Assembly: GCA_904420005.1 (NCBI GenBank)
Contig: CAJFTT010000042.1
Coordinates: forward strand, 1 to 64,000
Length of the DNA stretch: 64,000 nt
Direction of reading: 5' to 3'
DNA from: Candidatus Tabaqchalia intestinavium
GTDB lineage: Bacteria; Bacillota; Clostridia; Oscillospirales; CAJFTT01
Part shown: positions 1 through 9,711 of the stretch, piece after piece
Layout: the number at the start of each line of letters is the position of its first letter
Numbering within the stretch: the first letter of the stretch is position 1
Position numbers and translations under genes: made by a program
The notes under the pieces: generated by a model
The model's input: only the letters and a program-made list of their open reading frames with translations
The model's database searches: none
Told to the model about the DNA's origin: nothing

Positions 1-283
1 ACATTGGAGCCGATCTCTTTCTTGATTTCTTTCAGCACGTTCGTAAAGGCGTTTTGAATAGCGGTCAGATCAGCTTGGTACATCGGCATCCTTGAAACGC
101 TGACCGTCTTTGCGGCTTCTGTAATGGCTTCTCTATCTTCGGGATGCTGCTTCGCTTCTCCCATCAACAGCGCACTCAATGTGGCAAACATCTGATTCTG
201 TGCGGCATATCCGGCGGCAAGGGTATCATCAAAATAGTGTGCGATCATATTGGTCATTGCAGCGAAGTTTTTGTTTTCAAGTA
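1..283 (-). CDS. Partial unidentified protein, cut at both ends
   Basis: The minus strand is open through this segment and reads as a plausible helical protein, including the stretches HYFDDTLAAGYAAQNQMF and NAFTNVLKEIKKEIGSN. It runs off the window at its C-terminal side, and its N-terminal side is lost at about position 280, where sequence that is clearly coding on the other strand begins. Base composition is visibly lower in GC than the following 60 kb. I do not recognise the family. The amphipathic, charged character would fit an accessory protein of a mobile element, but that is a guess. The reading frame is what is seen; gene identity is unknown. Confidence 0.4.
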
Positions 284-1472
284 CTATGACAATCTCACCT
301 GTAAGCAAATTGCGCAGCGGCTCGGTGTTCCCGAGGGTACAGTGACGTACCGCCTGGCTGCTGCACGAGACAAATTGAAAAAGAGGTGCGAAACGATGAA
401 TGAAACGGCTTTACATCCCATGACTTTGAAAATCCGAATTGCCGGCGAGGGGGATTACAACGGGGAAGATCGCCCGTTTCCATGGCAGTTTGTGTGCGAC
501 GCCCTGTCTCAGAATATCCTTTGGTATGCGTATCGCACGCCCCGGTCGGTGGAGGAGCTGGCGGCGCTCACCGGAGTCCCAGCGTTTTACATTGAGGATA
601 CGGTCGAAAACCTCCTGCGGCGGGAAGCGCTGATGCGGCCGGCCAAACGTACCGTGCAGACAGATTTCCTGATTTTTGACGATCGAGTCCGTACCTATGA
701 GACCGAACAGCGTGTTGCGCTGGCGCGTGAAGTTGCGCCGGTACTGTATCCAAGCGCGAAAAAGCTGGCAGAACAGATGATAGCGCTGCCGATAGACACT
801 GCAGGCCGACCGTTTGACGTGTTGCTGTGTCTGTTCACATTGTTGGCGCTCGACGAATCGGCAGCGGCGTATTCACCGGTCGCCTGTGAGAAGATCGGCG
901 CGCGTTATGACGGCGGACGGTGGGAATACCGGGGAGAGCGGGAAGAAGGCGCTATGGACATCGGCGTCAATAAAAACTTGAACTGCGGCGAACCGGATTC
1001 CTGGATGCATTATGTTTATTGCTTTCCACCGTTTCGAGCGCGACGGATGATGCGCAGCCAGGAACTGGCCGTCTGCGCTGCACTGCTGCGGGGTGATGCG
1101 CTCGATCGTACGCAGAAGGAGATTGCAGCCCGAATGGTTGCCGAGGGGTATTGCCAGCGGGAGCAATCGGGCGTGAAAGTGATGATACCGGCGCTTTCCG
1201 CGCAGCACTATGCACAGTTCCACGCGTTCGTTGCAAAGGACTTCGCCGAATTTTTGCCCGTGTACCGGCAGAAACTGCAGCAGTATATGCAAGGATATAT
1301 ACGCTGCTTCCCGGCCCATCTGGAAAAAGCCGCCGCGCGCAGCGGACAGTTCCTGTTCGTTTCCCTGTTCCGCCAGATCGCGGAAATTTGGCAGCGGCAG
1401 GGGCTGCTGCAGCTGCCGGATGGCGCGGACTGCGATGTGCTGATTGCGCGTGGCGGGGCGCCGAAGGCATAA
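279..1472 (+). pseudogene. Sigma-70 family factor, C-terminal part only (region 4 plus long C-terminal domain)
   Basis: The frame begins abruptly with KYYDNLTCKQIAQRLGVPEG, a sigma-70 region 4 helix-turn-helix that binds the -35 element. About 360 further residues follow, beginning LHPMTLKIRIAGEGDYNG. This extended architecture (ECF-like core plus a winged-helix-like domain with VEELAALTGVPAFYIED) is known from clostridial sigma-70 proteins. Region 2, needed for core binding and -10 recognition, is missing: upstream the DNA switches to an unrelated sequence that reads better on the minus strand. The open frame continues upstream to 144, but those residues look like antisense noise. The gene therefore appears truncated, by insertion, deletion or misassembly. 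A downstream restart at the ATG at 396 would give only the C-terminal domain. Confidence 0.6.
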
Positions 1473-1884
1473 AGCGGGAGCGGAAAAAGGAGGGAGCCCT
1501 AAGGGGACGAAAAAAGCGGTGCGATGCAATCCTCTTTGCCCATTGGGATTATCAGCGGTTTGACATATTCTCCCATCGCCAGACGAAGAGCTGCATTGCG
1601 GCAATTGCCCAATCCCAGTTTATTGAGTATCATGCCGACGAGGATTTTGGCCTGTGCGCGGATACCGAACTGCATGCGTCTCTGCATTTTGGGAACCTAT
1701 TTGAACAGGACTTACCTATAACTTGATCGTCTCATCCCGAACTACAATCCCTGCGGAAGGTCGTTCCAGACCAGTTGGATGGAGTTTGCGGACGGTGTAT
1801 GGTCAGAGCGATATGCCGAGGAAGCCGTCGTGCGGTCGCCGTTTCCAACAATGGGCCTGATACTGTTGGGCATATCCCTGTTTA

Positions 1885-1925
1885 CCCCTCTGCCGGTTCG
1901 TCTCTGCACAAAACCGGCAGAGGGG
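1885..1925. repeat. Perfect 14-bp inverted repeat
   Basis: The arms CCCCTCTGCCGGTT (1885-1898) and AACCGGCAGAGGGG (1912-1925) are exact reverse complements around a 13-base spacer. No T-run follows on either strand, so a standard intrinsic terminator is unlikely. It lies in the gene-poor stretch upstream of the larger inverted repeat. Confidence 0.6.
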
Positions 1926-2041
1926 CGCCACGAGTCGGAAAAGGGATTGCGTCCTGGCGCTGGCCGAGGTATAATAAAGGCAGAAAAGGATAGCCGCGAT
2001 GGATGCGGTGGGATAAGAAACTTTCGTGGATCCGGTAGGAT

Positions 2042-2100
2042 AAGCGGCCATTCGTCCATAAGGGCGCAGGGTACGCGCCCTTATGGACGAATGGCCGCTT
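2042..2100. repeat. Perfect 26-bp inverted repeat with 7-base loop
   Basis: The left arm (2042-2067, beginning AAGCGGCCATTCG) and right arm (2075-2100) are perfect reverse complements across 26 bases, with loop AGGGTAC. Weaker complementarity continues outward: TAAGAAAC at 2014-2021 matches GTTTCTTA at 2106-2113. There is no T-run immediately after either arm. It could be a cruciform-forming repeat, a MITE-like relic, or a processed RNA hairpin upstream of the NAD synthetase gene. Confidence 0.7.
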
Positions 2101-2182
2101 CCATAGTTTCTTAAAAACCATCACACTGAAATTGGCAAAACTTCTGCCAGCGGCAGTTTCGGAAATGAGGAGGAAACGGCAA

Positions 2183-2917
2183 ATGCAGCGGGATTATGCG
2201 AAAGAGACGCGCGAGCGGGTAGCCTTCATTCAGTCACAGCTGGCCCAGGCTGGCGCGGCGGGGATCGTGTTCGGCAACAGCGGCGGCAAAGACAGCGCGC
2301 TGGTTGGCATTTTGTGCAAGATGGCGTGTGAAAATACGGTGGGCGTGTTGCTGCCGTGCCAGTCCAGCCGTAATTTCGGGGAGGACATGCAGGACGGCCG
2401 CGCCGTCGCTGCCCAGTTTGGCATTGAAACGCTCACGGTCGATCTCACGGCAGTCAAAGCGAGCATGCTGACGGCGCTGGCGCCCGCCGGGGAAATTACG
2501 GCTGCGTCCACCGGGAATATTGCGCCCCGTCTGCGCATGACTGCGCTGTATGCCATCGCGCAAAGCCGCAACTGCCTGGTTGCCGGGACGGGCAATCGCA
2601 GCGAGCGGTATATGGGCTATTTCACCAAATGGGGCGACGGCGCATGTGACTTCAACCCCATTGCCGACCTGACCGTGACGGAAGTATATGCGTTCCTTGC
2701 CTATCTCCATGCGCCTGAGAACATTCGCACCAAAGCGCCGTCGGCCGGTTTGTTTGAGGGGCAGACGGATGAGAAGGAAATGGGCGTGACCTATGCTGCG
2801 ATTGATCAGTTCTTATTTGAAGGGACGGGGGAGACCGCGGCGGTGGAGAAAATCACGCGTGCGCACGCCCGGACAGAACATAAACGCCGCTTGCCCGTGA
2901 CCTACGGGGACGCCTGA
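2183..2917 (+). CDS. nadE: NAD(+) synthetase, ammonia-dependent type (copy 1)
   Basis: This 244-residue protein has the ATP-pyrophosphatase loop SGGKDS near residue 33, followed by NAD synthetase motifs GTGNRSE, GYFTKWGDGACDFNPIADL and PSAGLFEGQTDE. It makes NAD from nicotinate adenine dinucleotide with ATP and ammonia. There is no N-terminal glutaminase domain, so it is the short ammonia-using form. The start is the ATG at 2183 because GAGGAGG lies 6-12 bases upstream; an upstream in-frame codon at 2132 has no such site. A second, similar gene lies at 26658-27410. It precedes sbcD by 91 bases and may share its transcript. Confidence 0.85.
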   Translation: MQRDYAKETRERVAFIQSQLAQAGAAGIVFGNSGGKDSALVGILCKMACENTVGVLLPCQSSRNFGEDMQDGRAVAAQFGIETLTVDLTAVKASMLTALAPAGEITAASTGNIAPRLRMTALYAIAQSRNCLVAGTGNRSERYMGYFTKWGDGACDFNPIADLTVTEVYAFLAYLHAPENIRTKAPSAGLFEGQTDEKEMGVTYAAIDQFLFEGTGETAAVEKITRAHARTEHKRRLPVTYGDA

Positions 2918-3008
2918 GGGGTAGACGGGAAAAACAGCTCCGCGCGGTGCGGGCGTGGGATAAAAGCGCTGGGTTTGGCGTAGAGGTGAAAAGAGGAAGG
3001 GACAAGCG

Positions 3009-4166
3009 ATGAGGATTCTGCATACCTCGGATTGGCATCTTGGGAAAAGCATTTACGGGCACAGCCTGCTGGATGACCAGCGGGCTTTTTTCCACGATTG
3101 TTTTTTCCCGGCGGTGCAGGAGGAGAAACCCGATGTGGTGCTGGTGGCGGGGGATTTGTTTGACCGGCAGATTCCGCCGGCCGCCGCCGTGCGTCTGCTG
3201 GATGAGGTAACGGGGACGCTCTCCTGTGATCTGCGCGTCCCGGCGATTTTCATCGCGGGCAATCATGACGGCCCGGATCGCATTTCTATCGGGCTGCGCC
3301 TGCTGCGGGAGAAGGGGTTATATATTGTGCCGCGTGCGGAGCTTGCCCCCGCGCCGATTACGTTGGAAGATGCGTTCGGCCCGGTGCATTTTTATCCGCT
3401 GCCTTATTTTGACGCGGCCTATATCCGGGAGATGTGCGGCGAGGAGACGATCCGCACGACGCAGGACGCCTTCCGCCTGCTGTTGGACGGGATTCGGGCG
3501 CGCTGGAACCCGCAGGAGCGCAACGTTCTGATTTCGCATTGCTTTGTTTCCGGCGCGCAGCCGTCTGACAGCGAGAGCAGTTATGCTGTGGGAGGCGCGG
3601 CGGATGTGGCGGCGGAAGCGTTCGAAGGGTTCGACTACGTCGCGCTGGGGCACCTGCATCGCCTGCAGCGCACGGCGGAGAACGTCTATTACAGCGGCTC
3701 GCCGCTCAAGTTTTCCTTCGACGAGGCGAAGCACCGCAAGGGTTTGCTGCTGGTAGAGCTGGGAGAAAAAGGACGGGTGGAAGTGCGAGAGCTGCCGGTG
3801 CGCCCGCCGCGCGACATGCGTGTCCTTGCGGGCTCGATGGAGGAGCTTGCCGCGCAGAGTGAAGCCTATCGGGAAGATTATATTTACGCGTTGGTGGAGG
3901 AAGAGGGGCCGGTGTTTGAGCCGATGTCGACGCTGCGGCAGCGGTATCCGTACCTTCTTGGCCTGCGGCAGACCTGGTATGACCGGCAGGAGCTGGAGGC
4001 GCGGGAGCGTATGGCGGCGGGGGAGATGCGGCGCAGTACAGATGCGCAGCTATTTTCGGCGTTCGTGGAATATGTGACGGGCGGCCAACCGACGCCGCGC
4101 GACGGGGAAATTTTCGACGCGATGATGCGGCAGACGAGCAGGGAGGCGACGGAATGCGGCCGATGA
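3009..4166 (+). CDS. sbcD: SbcD-type exonuclease subunit (Mre11 family)
   Basis: This 385-residue protein opens with the metallophosphoesterase signature HTSDWHLGK. The other metal-binding motifs follow in order: VAGDLFDR, FIAGNHD, and the late histidines SHCFV and GHLHR. It is the nuclease subunit of the SbcCD complex, which cuts hairpins and processes DNA ends. A GGAAGG site precedes the ATG by about 8 bases. Its last codons overlap the start of sbcC, so the two subunits are probably translationally coupled and made together. Confidence 0.93.
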   Translation: MRILHTSDWHLGKSIYGHSLLDDQRAFFHDCFFPAVQEEKPDVVLVAGDLFDRQIPPAAAVRLLDEVTGTLSCDLRVPAIFIAGNHDGPDRISIGLRLLREKGLYIVPRAELAPAPITLEDAFGPVHFYPLPYFDAAYIREMCGEETIRTTQDAFRLLLDGIRARWNPQERNVLISHCFVSGAQPSDSESSYAVGGAADVAAEAFEGFDYVALGHLHRLQRTAENVYYSGSPLKFSFDEAKHRKGLLLVELGEKGRVEVRELPVRPPRDMRVLAGSMEELAAQSEAYREDYIYALVEEEGPVFEPMSTLRQRYPYLLGLRQTWYDRQELEARERMAAGEMRRSTDAQLFSAFVEYVTGGQPTPRDGEIFDAMMRQTSREATECGR

Positions 4167-6742
4167 AACTGGTGATGGAGGCTTTTGGACCATATCTCGA
4201 TCGCACCGAAATCGATTTCACCCGATTTGCGGACAGTGGGCTGTTCCTCATTTCCGGGCCTACCGGCAGCGGCAAAACCACGATCCTCGACGCTATGACG
4301 ACTGCGCTTTACGGTGCGCCGAGCGGGAGCGTGCGGGAGACGAAAGCCATGCGCACAACCATGGCGCCCGACGACACGCCGACAATGGTGTCCCTGACGT
4401 TTTCGCTGGGAGAGAAGCAGTATCGCTTTGTGCGCTCTTACCGCATGCATATGGTCAAAAAACGCGCGGGCGGCACGGAGAAACGGGAAGTAACCAGCTT
4501 TGCCTGCTTCGATGTGACGGGCGACACGCCGGTGCAGCTGGGGGACGGCGCGGAGGTGACGCGCTGCGCGGAGACGCTGCTCGGGCTGACGCGGGAGCAG
4601 TTTTCCCAGCTGATTATGCTGCCGCAGGGGGAGTTCCGCACGCTGCTGCTGTCCAATTCCCGCGATAAGGCGCAGACGCTTGAGCGGCTGTTCGGCATGG
4701 AGCGTTGGCGGCTGCTGACCCAGCGGCTGCGGGAAGAGACGCTGCAGCTGTGGACGCAAGCGAAGGAAACGCAGACAAAGCTCGAGACCCTGCTGCAAAA
4801 CGTGCAGGCGGAGTCGGCGGACGCGCTGGCGGAAACGGCGGCCGAAGCGGGGAAAGAAGCGGCCGCGGCGGAAGCCGGGCTTGCCGCGTGCCGCGAGGCC
4901 TATGAGAAGTTTCAGACGGCATACGAAAAACAGGCGGCGGCAGAGACGCTTTTTGTCCGGCGGGAGACCGCGCAGAAACGGCACGCGCAGCTGCTGGCAC
5001 AGCAGGAAGAGATCCGCAGGATGCAGGCGGCGCTGGCGCTTTTTGAACGGGCGAAGCTTGTGCGGGAGGAATATGGAGCGTTTTGTGAGGCGGAGCGCCG
5101 CGAGACCCGCGCCCGCGCCGAGGCGGAAACGCTGCGGCTCACGGCGGAGCAAAGCCGCGCGGCGCAGGCGAAAGCGCAGGAGGAGGCGCAGCCGCTGGCA
5201 CAGTGGAAACAGGAGGCGGCGGCGCTGCGGGAACGCATGGGAAAAGGCGAGCAATACCGCGCGCTGGCCCGGCAGCGAAAGGAAACGCTGGAGTGCAGAA
5301 CAGAGGCGGCGGCCCGGCAGCTGGCTGCGGAGCAGGCGGCGCGCCGCCAGGAAGACACGCTACCGGCGCTGCGCGCGCAGGTCGAGCAATATCACCGACA
5401 GCGGATGGAGAACGCGGCGGCCTCTCTGGCGGCAACGCTGCAGGAGGGGGTACCCTGCCCGGTTTGCGGCGCGGTGCATCATCCCGCGCCCGCCGTGGAC
5501 GGCGGAGAAGCGCTGACGGAAGCGCATGGAAAAGCCCTGCAGGAAAATCTGCGCATGGCGGAAGAAAAAGCAGCTGCGCTGCGCACACAGGCGCAGCAGG
5601 CGGCCATGCAGGAGGCGCAGCTTTCAGAGCGTCTGGCGCAGCTGGACGTGCAGCTGCCGGAGAACCTGCGCGATGGCGCACAGATCGAGGCTGCGTTGCA
5701 GAAACTCGCGGTCCGCGCCGCGGAGAGGGAAAAGCAGATCGCCGCGGCAGAGGCGGCGCAGCGCGCGGCGGGGGAGAAAGCGGCGGGAGATGCGGCTGCG
5801 GCCGAATATGCCCGGCAGCGTGCGGCGAAAGCGGCGCAGGAGCGCGAGGAGGCCGCAACGAGGCTCGCGCAGCGCCGAGAAGAAACCGGGCTGGAGGCTT
5901 CGTTTGATGTGGCCGCCGCGCTGCTTGATGCGGCGACGGAGCGGCAATACCGCGAACGTACGGCAGCCCATGCAGCGCAGCGGGAGGCAGCGGAGCGCGA
6001 GATCGCGGAGCTGACAGTGCAGCTGGAGGGCGTGCAGCGGACAGACATGGCGGCGCTGGAAGAAGAAAAAACGCGGCGCACCACGGAGCTGCTCGCGCGG
6101 CAGCGGGAAGCGGCAGAGCGTATCGGCGTGCGGGACAAGCTCGCGTGTACGCTGCAGACGGTGCAGGAACTGGAGCGGCAGGGCGGTGCGCTGCGAGCGC
6201 AGTACGCGGAATATGCGCGGCTGGCTGATCTGACGCAGGGCAAGAATAGCCGGAAAATCCCGGTGGTGAACTTCATGCTCAGCATGATGTTCGATGAGGT
6301 CCTCTGCCGGGCGAACGAGCACCTGTCCCGCATGAGCCGCGGACAGTACACGATGCGCCGCAAGGAAGAAACGGCCGGCGGTGGGCAGAAGGGCTTGGAG
6401 ATTTCTGTGCTGGACGCTTACCGCGGCGGGGAACGCGACGTTTCCACGCTTTCGGGCGGCGAATTGTTCCTCACGTCGTTGTCTCTGGCGTTCGGCCTTG
6501 CGCAGACGGTGCAGGAGAACGCGGGCGGTGTGCGCATAGATGCCATGTTCATCGATGAGGGCTTCGGCTCGCTGGACGAAGAGCTGATGGAGACCGCGAT
6601 GAATACGCTTGTCAGCCTGCGCAATGCAGGACGGATGGTGGGGATCATTTCGCATGTCTCGGAGCTCAAAGCGCGGATTCCCGCGCGCATTGAGGTCGTG
6701 CGGGACGAGGAGGCCCGCAGCCATATCCGCCTGCGGGTATGA
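4154..6742 (+). CDS. sbcC: SbcC-type ATPase subunit (Rad50 family)
   Basis: This 862-residue SMC-like ATPase pairs with SbcD. The Walker A loop GPTGSGKT is at residues 35-42, followed by a long Ala/Glu/Arg-rich coiled coil. The zinc hook CPVC is at residues 435-438, then comes the return coil. The C-terminal ABC signature STLSGGELFLTS and Walker B IDAMFIDEGFGSLDEE complete the ATPase head. The zinc hook dimerises two complexes; ATP cycling opens DNA ends to SbcD. I chose the ATG at 4154 because MRPMKL fits the family; the ATG at 4163, forming an ATGA overlap with the sbcD stop, is also possible. The coil is extremely GC-rich, which creates long meaningless frames on other strands. Confidence 0.93.
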   Translation: MRPMKLVMEAFGPYLDRTEIDFTRFADSGLFLISGPTGSGKTTILDAMTTALYGAPSGSVRETKAMRTTMAPDDTPTMVSLTFSLGEKQYRFVRSYRMHMVKKRAGGTEKREVTSFACFDVTGDTPVQLGDGAEVTRCAETLLGLTREQFSQLIMLPQGEFRTLLLSNSRDKAQTLERLFGMERWRLLTQRLREETLQLWTQAKETQTKLETLLQNVQAESADALAETAAEAGKEAAAAEAGLAACREAYEKFQTAYEKQAAAETLFVRRETAQKRHAQLLAQQEEIRRMQAALALFERAKLVREEYGAFCEAERRETRARAEAETLRLTAEQSRAAQAKAQEEAQPLAQWKQEAAALRERMGKGEQYRALARQRKETLECRTEAAARQLAAEQAARRQEDTLPALRAQVEQYHRQRMENAAASLAATLQEGVPCPVCGAVHHPAPAVDGGEALTEAHGKALQENLRMAEEKAAALRTQAQQAAMQEAQLSERLAQLDVQLPENLRDGAQIEAALQKLAVRAAEREKQIAAAEAAQRAAGEKAAGDAAAAEYARQRAAKAAQEREEAATRLAQRREETGLEASFDVAAALLDAATERQYRERTAAHAAQREAAEREIAELTVQLEGVQRTDMAALEEEKTRRTTELLARQREAAERIGVRDKLACTLQTVQELERQGGALRAQYAEYARLADLTQGKNSRKIPVVNFMLSMMFDEVLCRANEHLSRMSRGQYTMRRKEETAGGGQKGLEISVLDAYRGGERDVSTLSGGELFLTSLSLAFGLAQTVQENAGGVRIDAMFIDEGFGSLDEELMETAMNTLVSLRNAGRMVGIISHVSELKARIPARIEVVRDEEARSHIRLRV

Positions 6743-6826
6743 GCCGGCGCGGGATTGCGCTGGAAAGCAAGGCTTTGCACTGCAGGACAGGGAAAGAGAC
6801 ACAGCCGGTGTGTCACGGCCAAGCAA

Positions 6827-6868
6827 AAAGCGGCCCCGGGAACCCGATCGGGTTCCCGGGGCCGCTTT
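6827..6868. terminator. Perfect 42-bp palindrome, bidirectional terminator
   Basis: The sequence is an exact palindrome centred at 6847/6848, with an A-run on the left and a T-run on the right. It lies between the convergent sbcC and rhamnosidase genes, so it can terminate transcription from both sides. Confidence 0.85.
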
Positions 6869-6884
6869 ATAGAGGAGAAAAAAC

Positions 6885-9644
6885 TCAGTTCGCGGCGACG
6901 GTGAACGTATACGTGCCGGACGCCAGCTCAAACACAGCCGCGCCATCTTCATACCCCGCCGCCGTCACGCCTTCGGCGCTGTCCGCCGGGTTGCCGGATT
7001 CCTGCACGCTCGCGCCTTCAGCGCAGGGGAGCCGGAGCGTCGCCGTGGTGTTGGCCGGCACCGTGCAGGTGTAAACCAAGTTGCCGTTTTCCAGTTTCCA
7101 GCTGCTTTCGATCGTGCCGTACATGGAAACATAGGAGCCGGAGGCGTAGGTCAGAGAACCGCCGGTATGCGGCTGCAGCGTGAAGTGGGAGAAGGCCGCG
7201 CCGTCTTTTGTAGTGTCGCATTGAATGCCGATGAGCGAAGAATACACCCAGTCCATCACTGAACCGAAGGCATAATGGTTGAAGGAATTCATCGAAGGAT
7301 CCTGGAAGCCCTCGCCCGGAACATAACCATCCCAGCGCTCCCAGATCGTCGTGGCGCCGAGCGTCACGGGATAAAGCCAGGAGGGGCACTCGGTCTGCTC
7401 CAGCAGGCGGAAAGCGACGTCGGAGCGTCCGTTTTCTGTCAGCGCGGGGAGGATACGGCTGACGCCCGCGTAACCCGCCGCGATCTTCCAGCCATTGGCT
7501 TCGATCCGGTCGACCAGCTTTTGCGTGGAGGCCGGCTTAATTTCGTCCGGGATGATGTCGAAGGTGAGGCCCATGGCGTAGGAAGTCTGTGTGTCGCAGG
7601 TGGTGGAGCCGTCCTCGTTGAGATAGGCATTGCACCATGCGTCCTTGAATTTCTGCGAATAGTCGGCGTACTTTGCCTGGTCGTCTGTTTTTCCAAGCCA
7701 GCCGGCCATCTCGCTCATCAGACCGAACGTATAAGCGCAGTAGGCCGTGTCGATGACCGGGACGGGCGTCGATTCTCCGATCACCAGCCAGTCGCCGTAA
7801 ATGGGCTGAGAATCGCGAATGAAATCATCGCCTGCATCGCGAAGCATATAGTCGAGGTAGGTGACCATGTTGTCGTAATATTTTTCGATCAGCGACAGAT
7901 CTCCATACCGGACGTACATGGTGTAAGGAATAATGATGCCGCCGTCCGCCCAACCGCCGTGCGCCGCTTGATCTTCGGTTTTATAAGCGCCGGGCGCGGA
8001 GTTGGGGAAGGTTCCGTTGAGCTGCTGGCAGTCGGCGATGGACATCATGAACTGATCAAAGAAGGTCTTGGTGTCCATCTGGTACATGGCGGTGCCGCAG
8101 AATACCTGAGCGTCGCCGAGATAGCCATAGCGCTCGTCGCGCTGCGGGCAGTCGGTCGGCGTGACGAGGAAATTGGACCGCTGGCCCCAATAAGTGTTGG
8201 AAGAAAGCTGGTTGATCATTGCGTTGGAGCATTCGAAAGTGGACGAGTCCGCCATATCGGAATACAGCACGAGCGCCTTGAGGCTGACGATGTTCTCCAG
8301 CTCGACGCCGGTGACCTCAACGTAACGGAATCCGTGATAGGTAAACACCGGGTGCCAGGTTTCCTCTCCGGTCCCCATGCAATTATAGCGGTCGGTCGCC
8401 TCCGCGCCGCGCAGGTTGGCGGTATAAAGCGTTCCTTCCGGCCCGTCAGCAGTGGAGGAGTCGTCATTGAGCATCTCGCCGAAGCGCATGGTAACGACCG
8501 TGCCGGCCTCTGCATTGACGGTGATTTCCGCGACGCCTGCGAAATTCTGCCCGAAGTCGTAAAGATATGTTCCTTCCGAGGTTTCCGTCATGCTGATCGG
8601 CTCCAGCGTCTGCATGGCCTTGACGGTGCCGGAGACCTGCGAGGTAATGGTGCCGATATCCAGTTCCTCGGCAGAGGTGACCTTGACGGGCGAATAACGG
8701 TATTCTTCCGGCGTTTTCCGGGCATTGTACGTTTCACCGTTGTAAATATCGTTTTCTGTAATAGGACCGTCGAGCGTATATTCCCAGGAGCCGTCCGAGA
8801 CGATTGTCTGCACGGAGCCGTCGGTATATTCGATCACAATCTTGCCGATAAAGGCCGGCTGGGGCTTGTTGAAAACGAGACCCGCCCAGCCGCAGTACCA
8901 GCCGCGGCCTAGCATAGCGCTTACTGTGTTGTCTCCCGACTGCAGCATTTCGGTGATGTCAAAAGACTGATACATCACGTGCTGATCGTACTGCGTGGAG
9001 CCGGGGTTGAGGAAATCGTCGCCCACTTTCTGCCCATTGAGGTAAAGTTCATACAGGCCCGCTGCGGAAGCATATGCCCGTGCCTGGGCAATTTTTCCTT
9101 TGCTTTGATCCAGCTTAAAACTCTTGCGCACGATCGGCGCGCCGGAGCGCAGGCCTGATTCCGCGTCCTGCATGATCCACTGTGCATCCGAGAACCCGGT
9201 TTCCATCAGCCCTGTTTCAAAGTAGGCTTCCTCACTGGACAGGCAGTTGTTGCCGTCTTTATCCCACACCTGGACTTGCCAATAGTAGCGCGTAGAGGGA
9301 GTGAGCGTCGGGCCGCCATAGGTCACCGCGAGGGATTGGCTGGATTCCACCACGCCGCTGTCCCATACGTCATAATCCCCGCGCAGGAGATTGTCGCGCG
9401 TCGAGGCGACCATGATCTGATATTTTGTCTGACGCTGGCCGCGCACGCCGGCTTCCTCCATCGTCCAGCTGAACAGCGGCGCCGGCGTGTCAACCCCCAT
9501 CGGATTGACGGCGTAATTGACCTTGAGCGCACCGATGAGGGCGTTGCCGGTCGTTTTGATCACCTGTTTGGTGTTGCAGCCAGCGGTAGCAAGCAGCATT
9601 GTGCATGCGAGCATAAAACAAAGACCCCTTTTGAAGATTTTCAT
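6885..9644 (-). CDS. Alpha-L-rhamnosidase, GH78 family, predicted lipoprotein
   Basis: This 919-residue protein starts at 9644 (AAGGAAGG upstream). It has a lipoprotein signal peptide, MKIFKRGL followed by a hydrophobic stretch and lipobox LLATAGC, so it should be anchored outside the membrane. The body has the GH78 layout: N-terminal beta domains with YELYLNGQKVGDDFLNPG, then the (alpha/alpha)6 barrel with the family motif DCPQRDERYGYLGDAQVF at about residue 500, then GWADGGIIIPY and a C-terminal beta domain. GH78 enzymes remove terminal L-rhamnose from plant glycosides, pectin side chains or bacterial polysaccharides. It has its own promoter and no sugar transporter beside it, so it may supply free rhamnose at the surface. 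An in-frame upstream ATG at 9713 is unlikely, because it would bury the signal peptide. Confidence 0.88.
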   Translation of the reverse strand: MKIFKRGLCFMLACTMLLATAGCNTKQVIKTTGNALIGALKVNYAVNPMGVDTPAPLFSWTMEEAGVRGQRQTKYQIMVASTRDNLLRGDYDVWDSGVVESSQSLAVTYGGPTLTPSTRYYWQVQVWDKDGNNCLSSEEAYFETGLMETGFSDAQWIMQDAESGLRSGAPIVRKSFKLDQSKGKIAQARAYASAAGLYELYLNGQKVGDDFLNPGSTQYDQHVMYQSFDITEMLQSGDNTVSAMLGRGWYCGWAGLVFNKPQPAFIGKIVIEYTDGSVQTIVSDGSWEYTLDGPITENDIYNGETYNARKTPEEYRYSPVKVTSAEELDIGTITSQVSGTVKAMQTLEPISMTETSEGTYLYDFGQNFAGVAEITVNAEAGTVVTMRFGEMLNDDSSTADGPEGTLYTANLRGAEATDRYNCMGTGEETWHPVFTYHGFRYVEVTGVELENIVSLKALVLYSDMADSSTFECSNAMINQLSSNTYWGQRSNFLVTPTDCPQRDERYGYLGDAQVFCGTAMYQMDTKTFFDQFMMSIADCQQLNGTFPNSAPGAYKTEDQAAHGGWADGGIIIPYTMYVRYGDLSLIEKYYDNMVTYLDYMLRDAGDDFIRDSQPIYGDWLVIGESTPVPVIDTAYCAYTFGLMSEMAGWLGKTDDQAKYADYSQKFKDAWCNAYLNEDGSTTCDTQTSYAMGLTFDIIPDEIKPASTQKLVDRIEANGWKIAAGYAGVSRILPALTENGRSDVAFRLLEQTECPSWLYPVTLGATTIWERWDGYVPGEGFQDPSMNSFNHYAFGSVMDWVYSSLIGIQCDTTKDGAAFSHFTLQPHTGGSLTYASGSYVSMYGTIESSWKLENGNLVYTCTVPANTTATLRLPCAEGASVQESGNPADSAEGVTAAGYEDGAAVFELASGTYTFTVAAN

Positions 9645-9711
9645 AGAGCACCTTCCTTGTACGTAAACTGGAAAATTGAACGAAATAATGGAAAGCATTT
9701 TGACTAAGTTC

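Larger units (their letters stand above)
1473..2182. other. Gene-poor region with degenerate coding traces and two inverted repeats
   Basis: About 700 bases hold no convincing gene. The minus strand has a 62-codon frame (1499-1687, including GIRAQAKILVGMILNKLGLG) that looks more protein-like than random but is stopped on both sides and has no family I recognise; it may be a remnant. Other short frames at 1742-2114 have no ribosome binding site and unlikely composition. The two hairpins listed separately are the only ordered features. The region looks like decayed or rearranged DNA bordering the truncated sigma gene. Confidence 0.5.

Noticed and set aside
4700-6200. Repeat-like GCG-rich tracts in sbcC
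   Set aside because: They come from Ala/Glu/Arg/Gln codons of the coiled coil, not from DNA repeats.
7275-8912. Plus-strand open frame of 545 codons
   Set aside because: Antisense of the GH78 rhamnosidase; no ribosome binding site and no recognisable domain.
9688-9704. Catabolite-response-like sequence near the rhamnosidase transcription start
   Set aside because: TGGAAAGCATTTTGA lacks the central CG and symmetry of a cre site.
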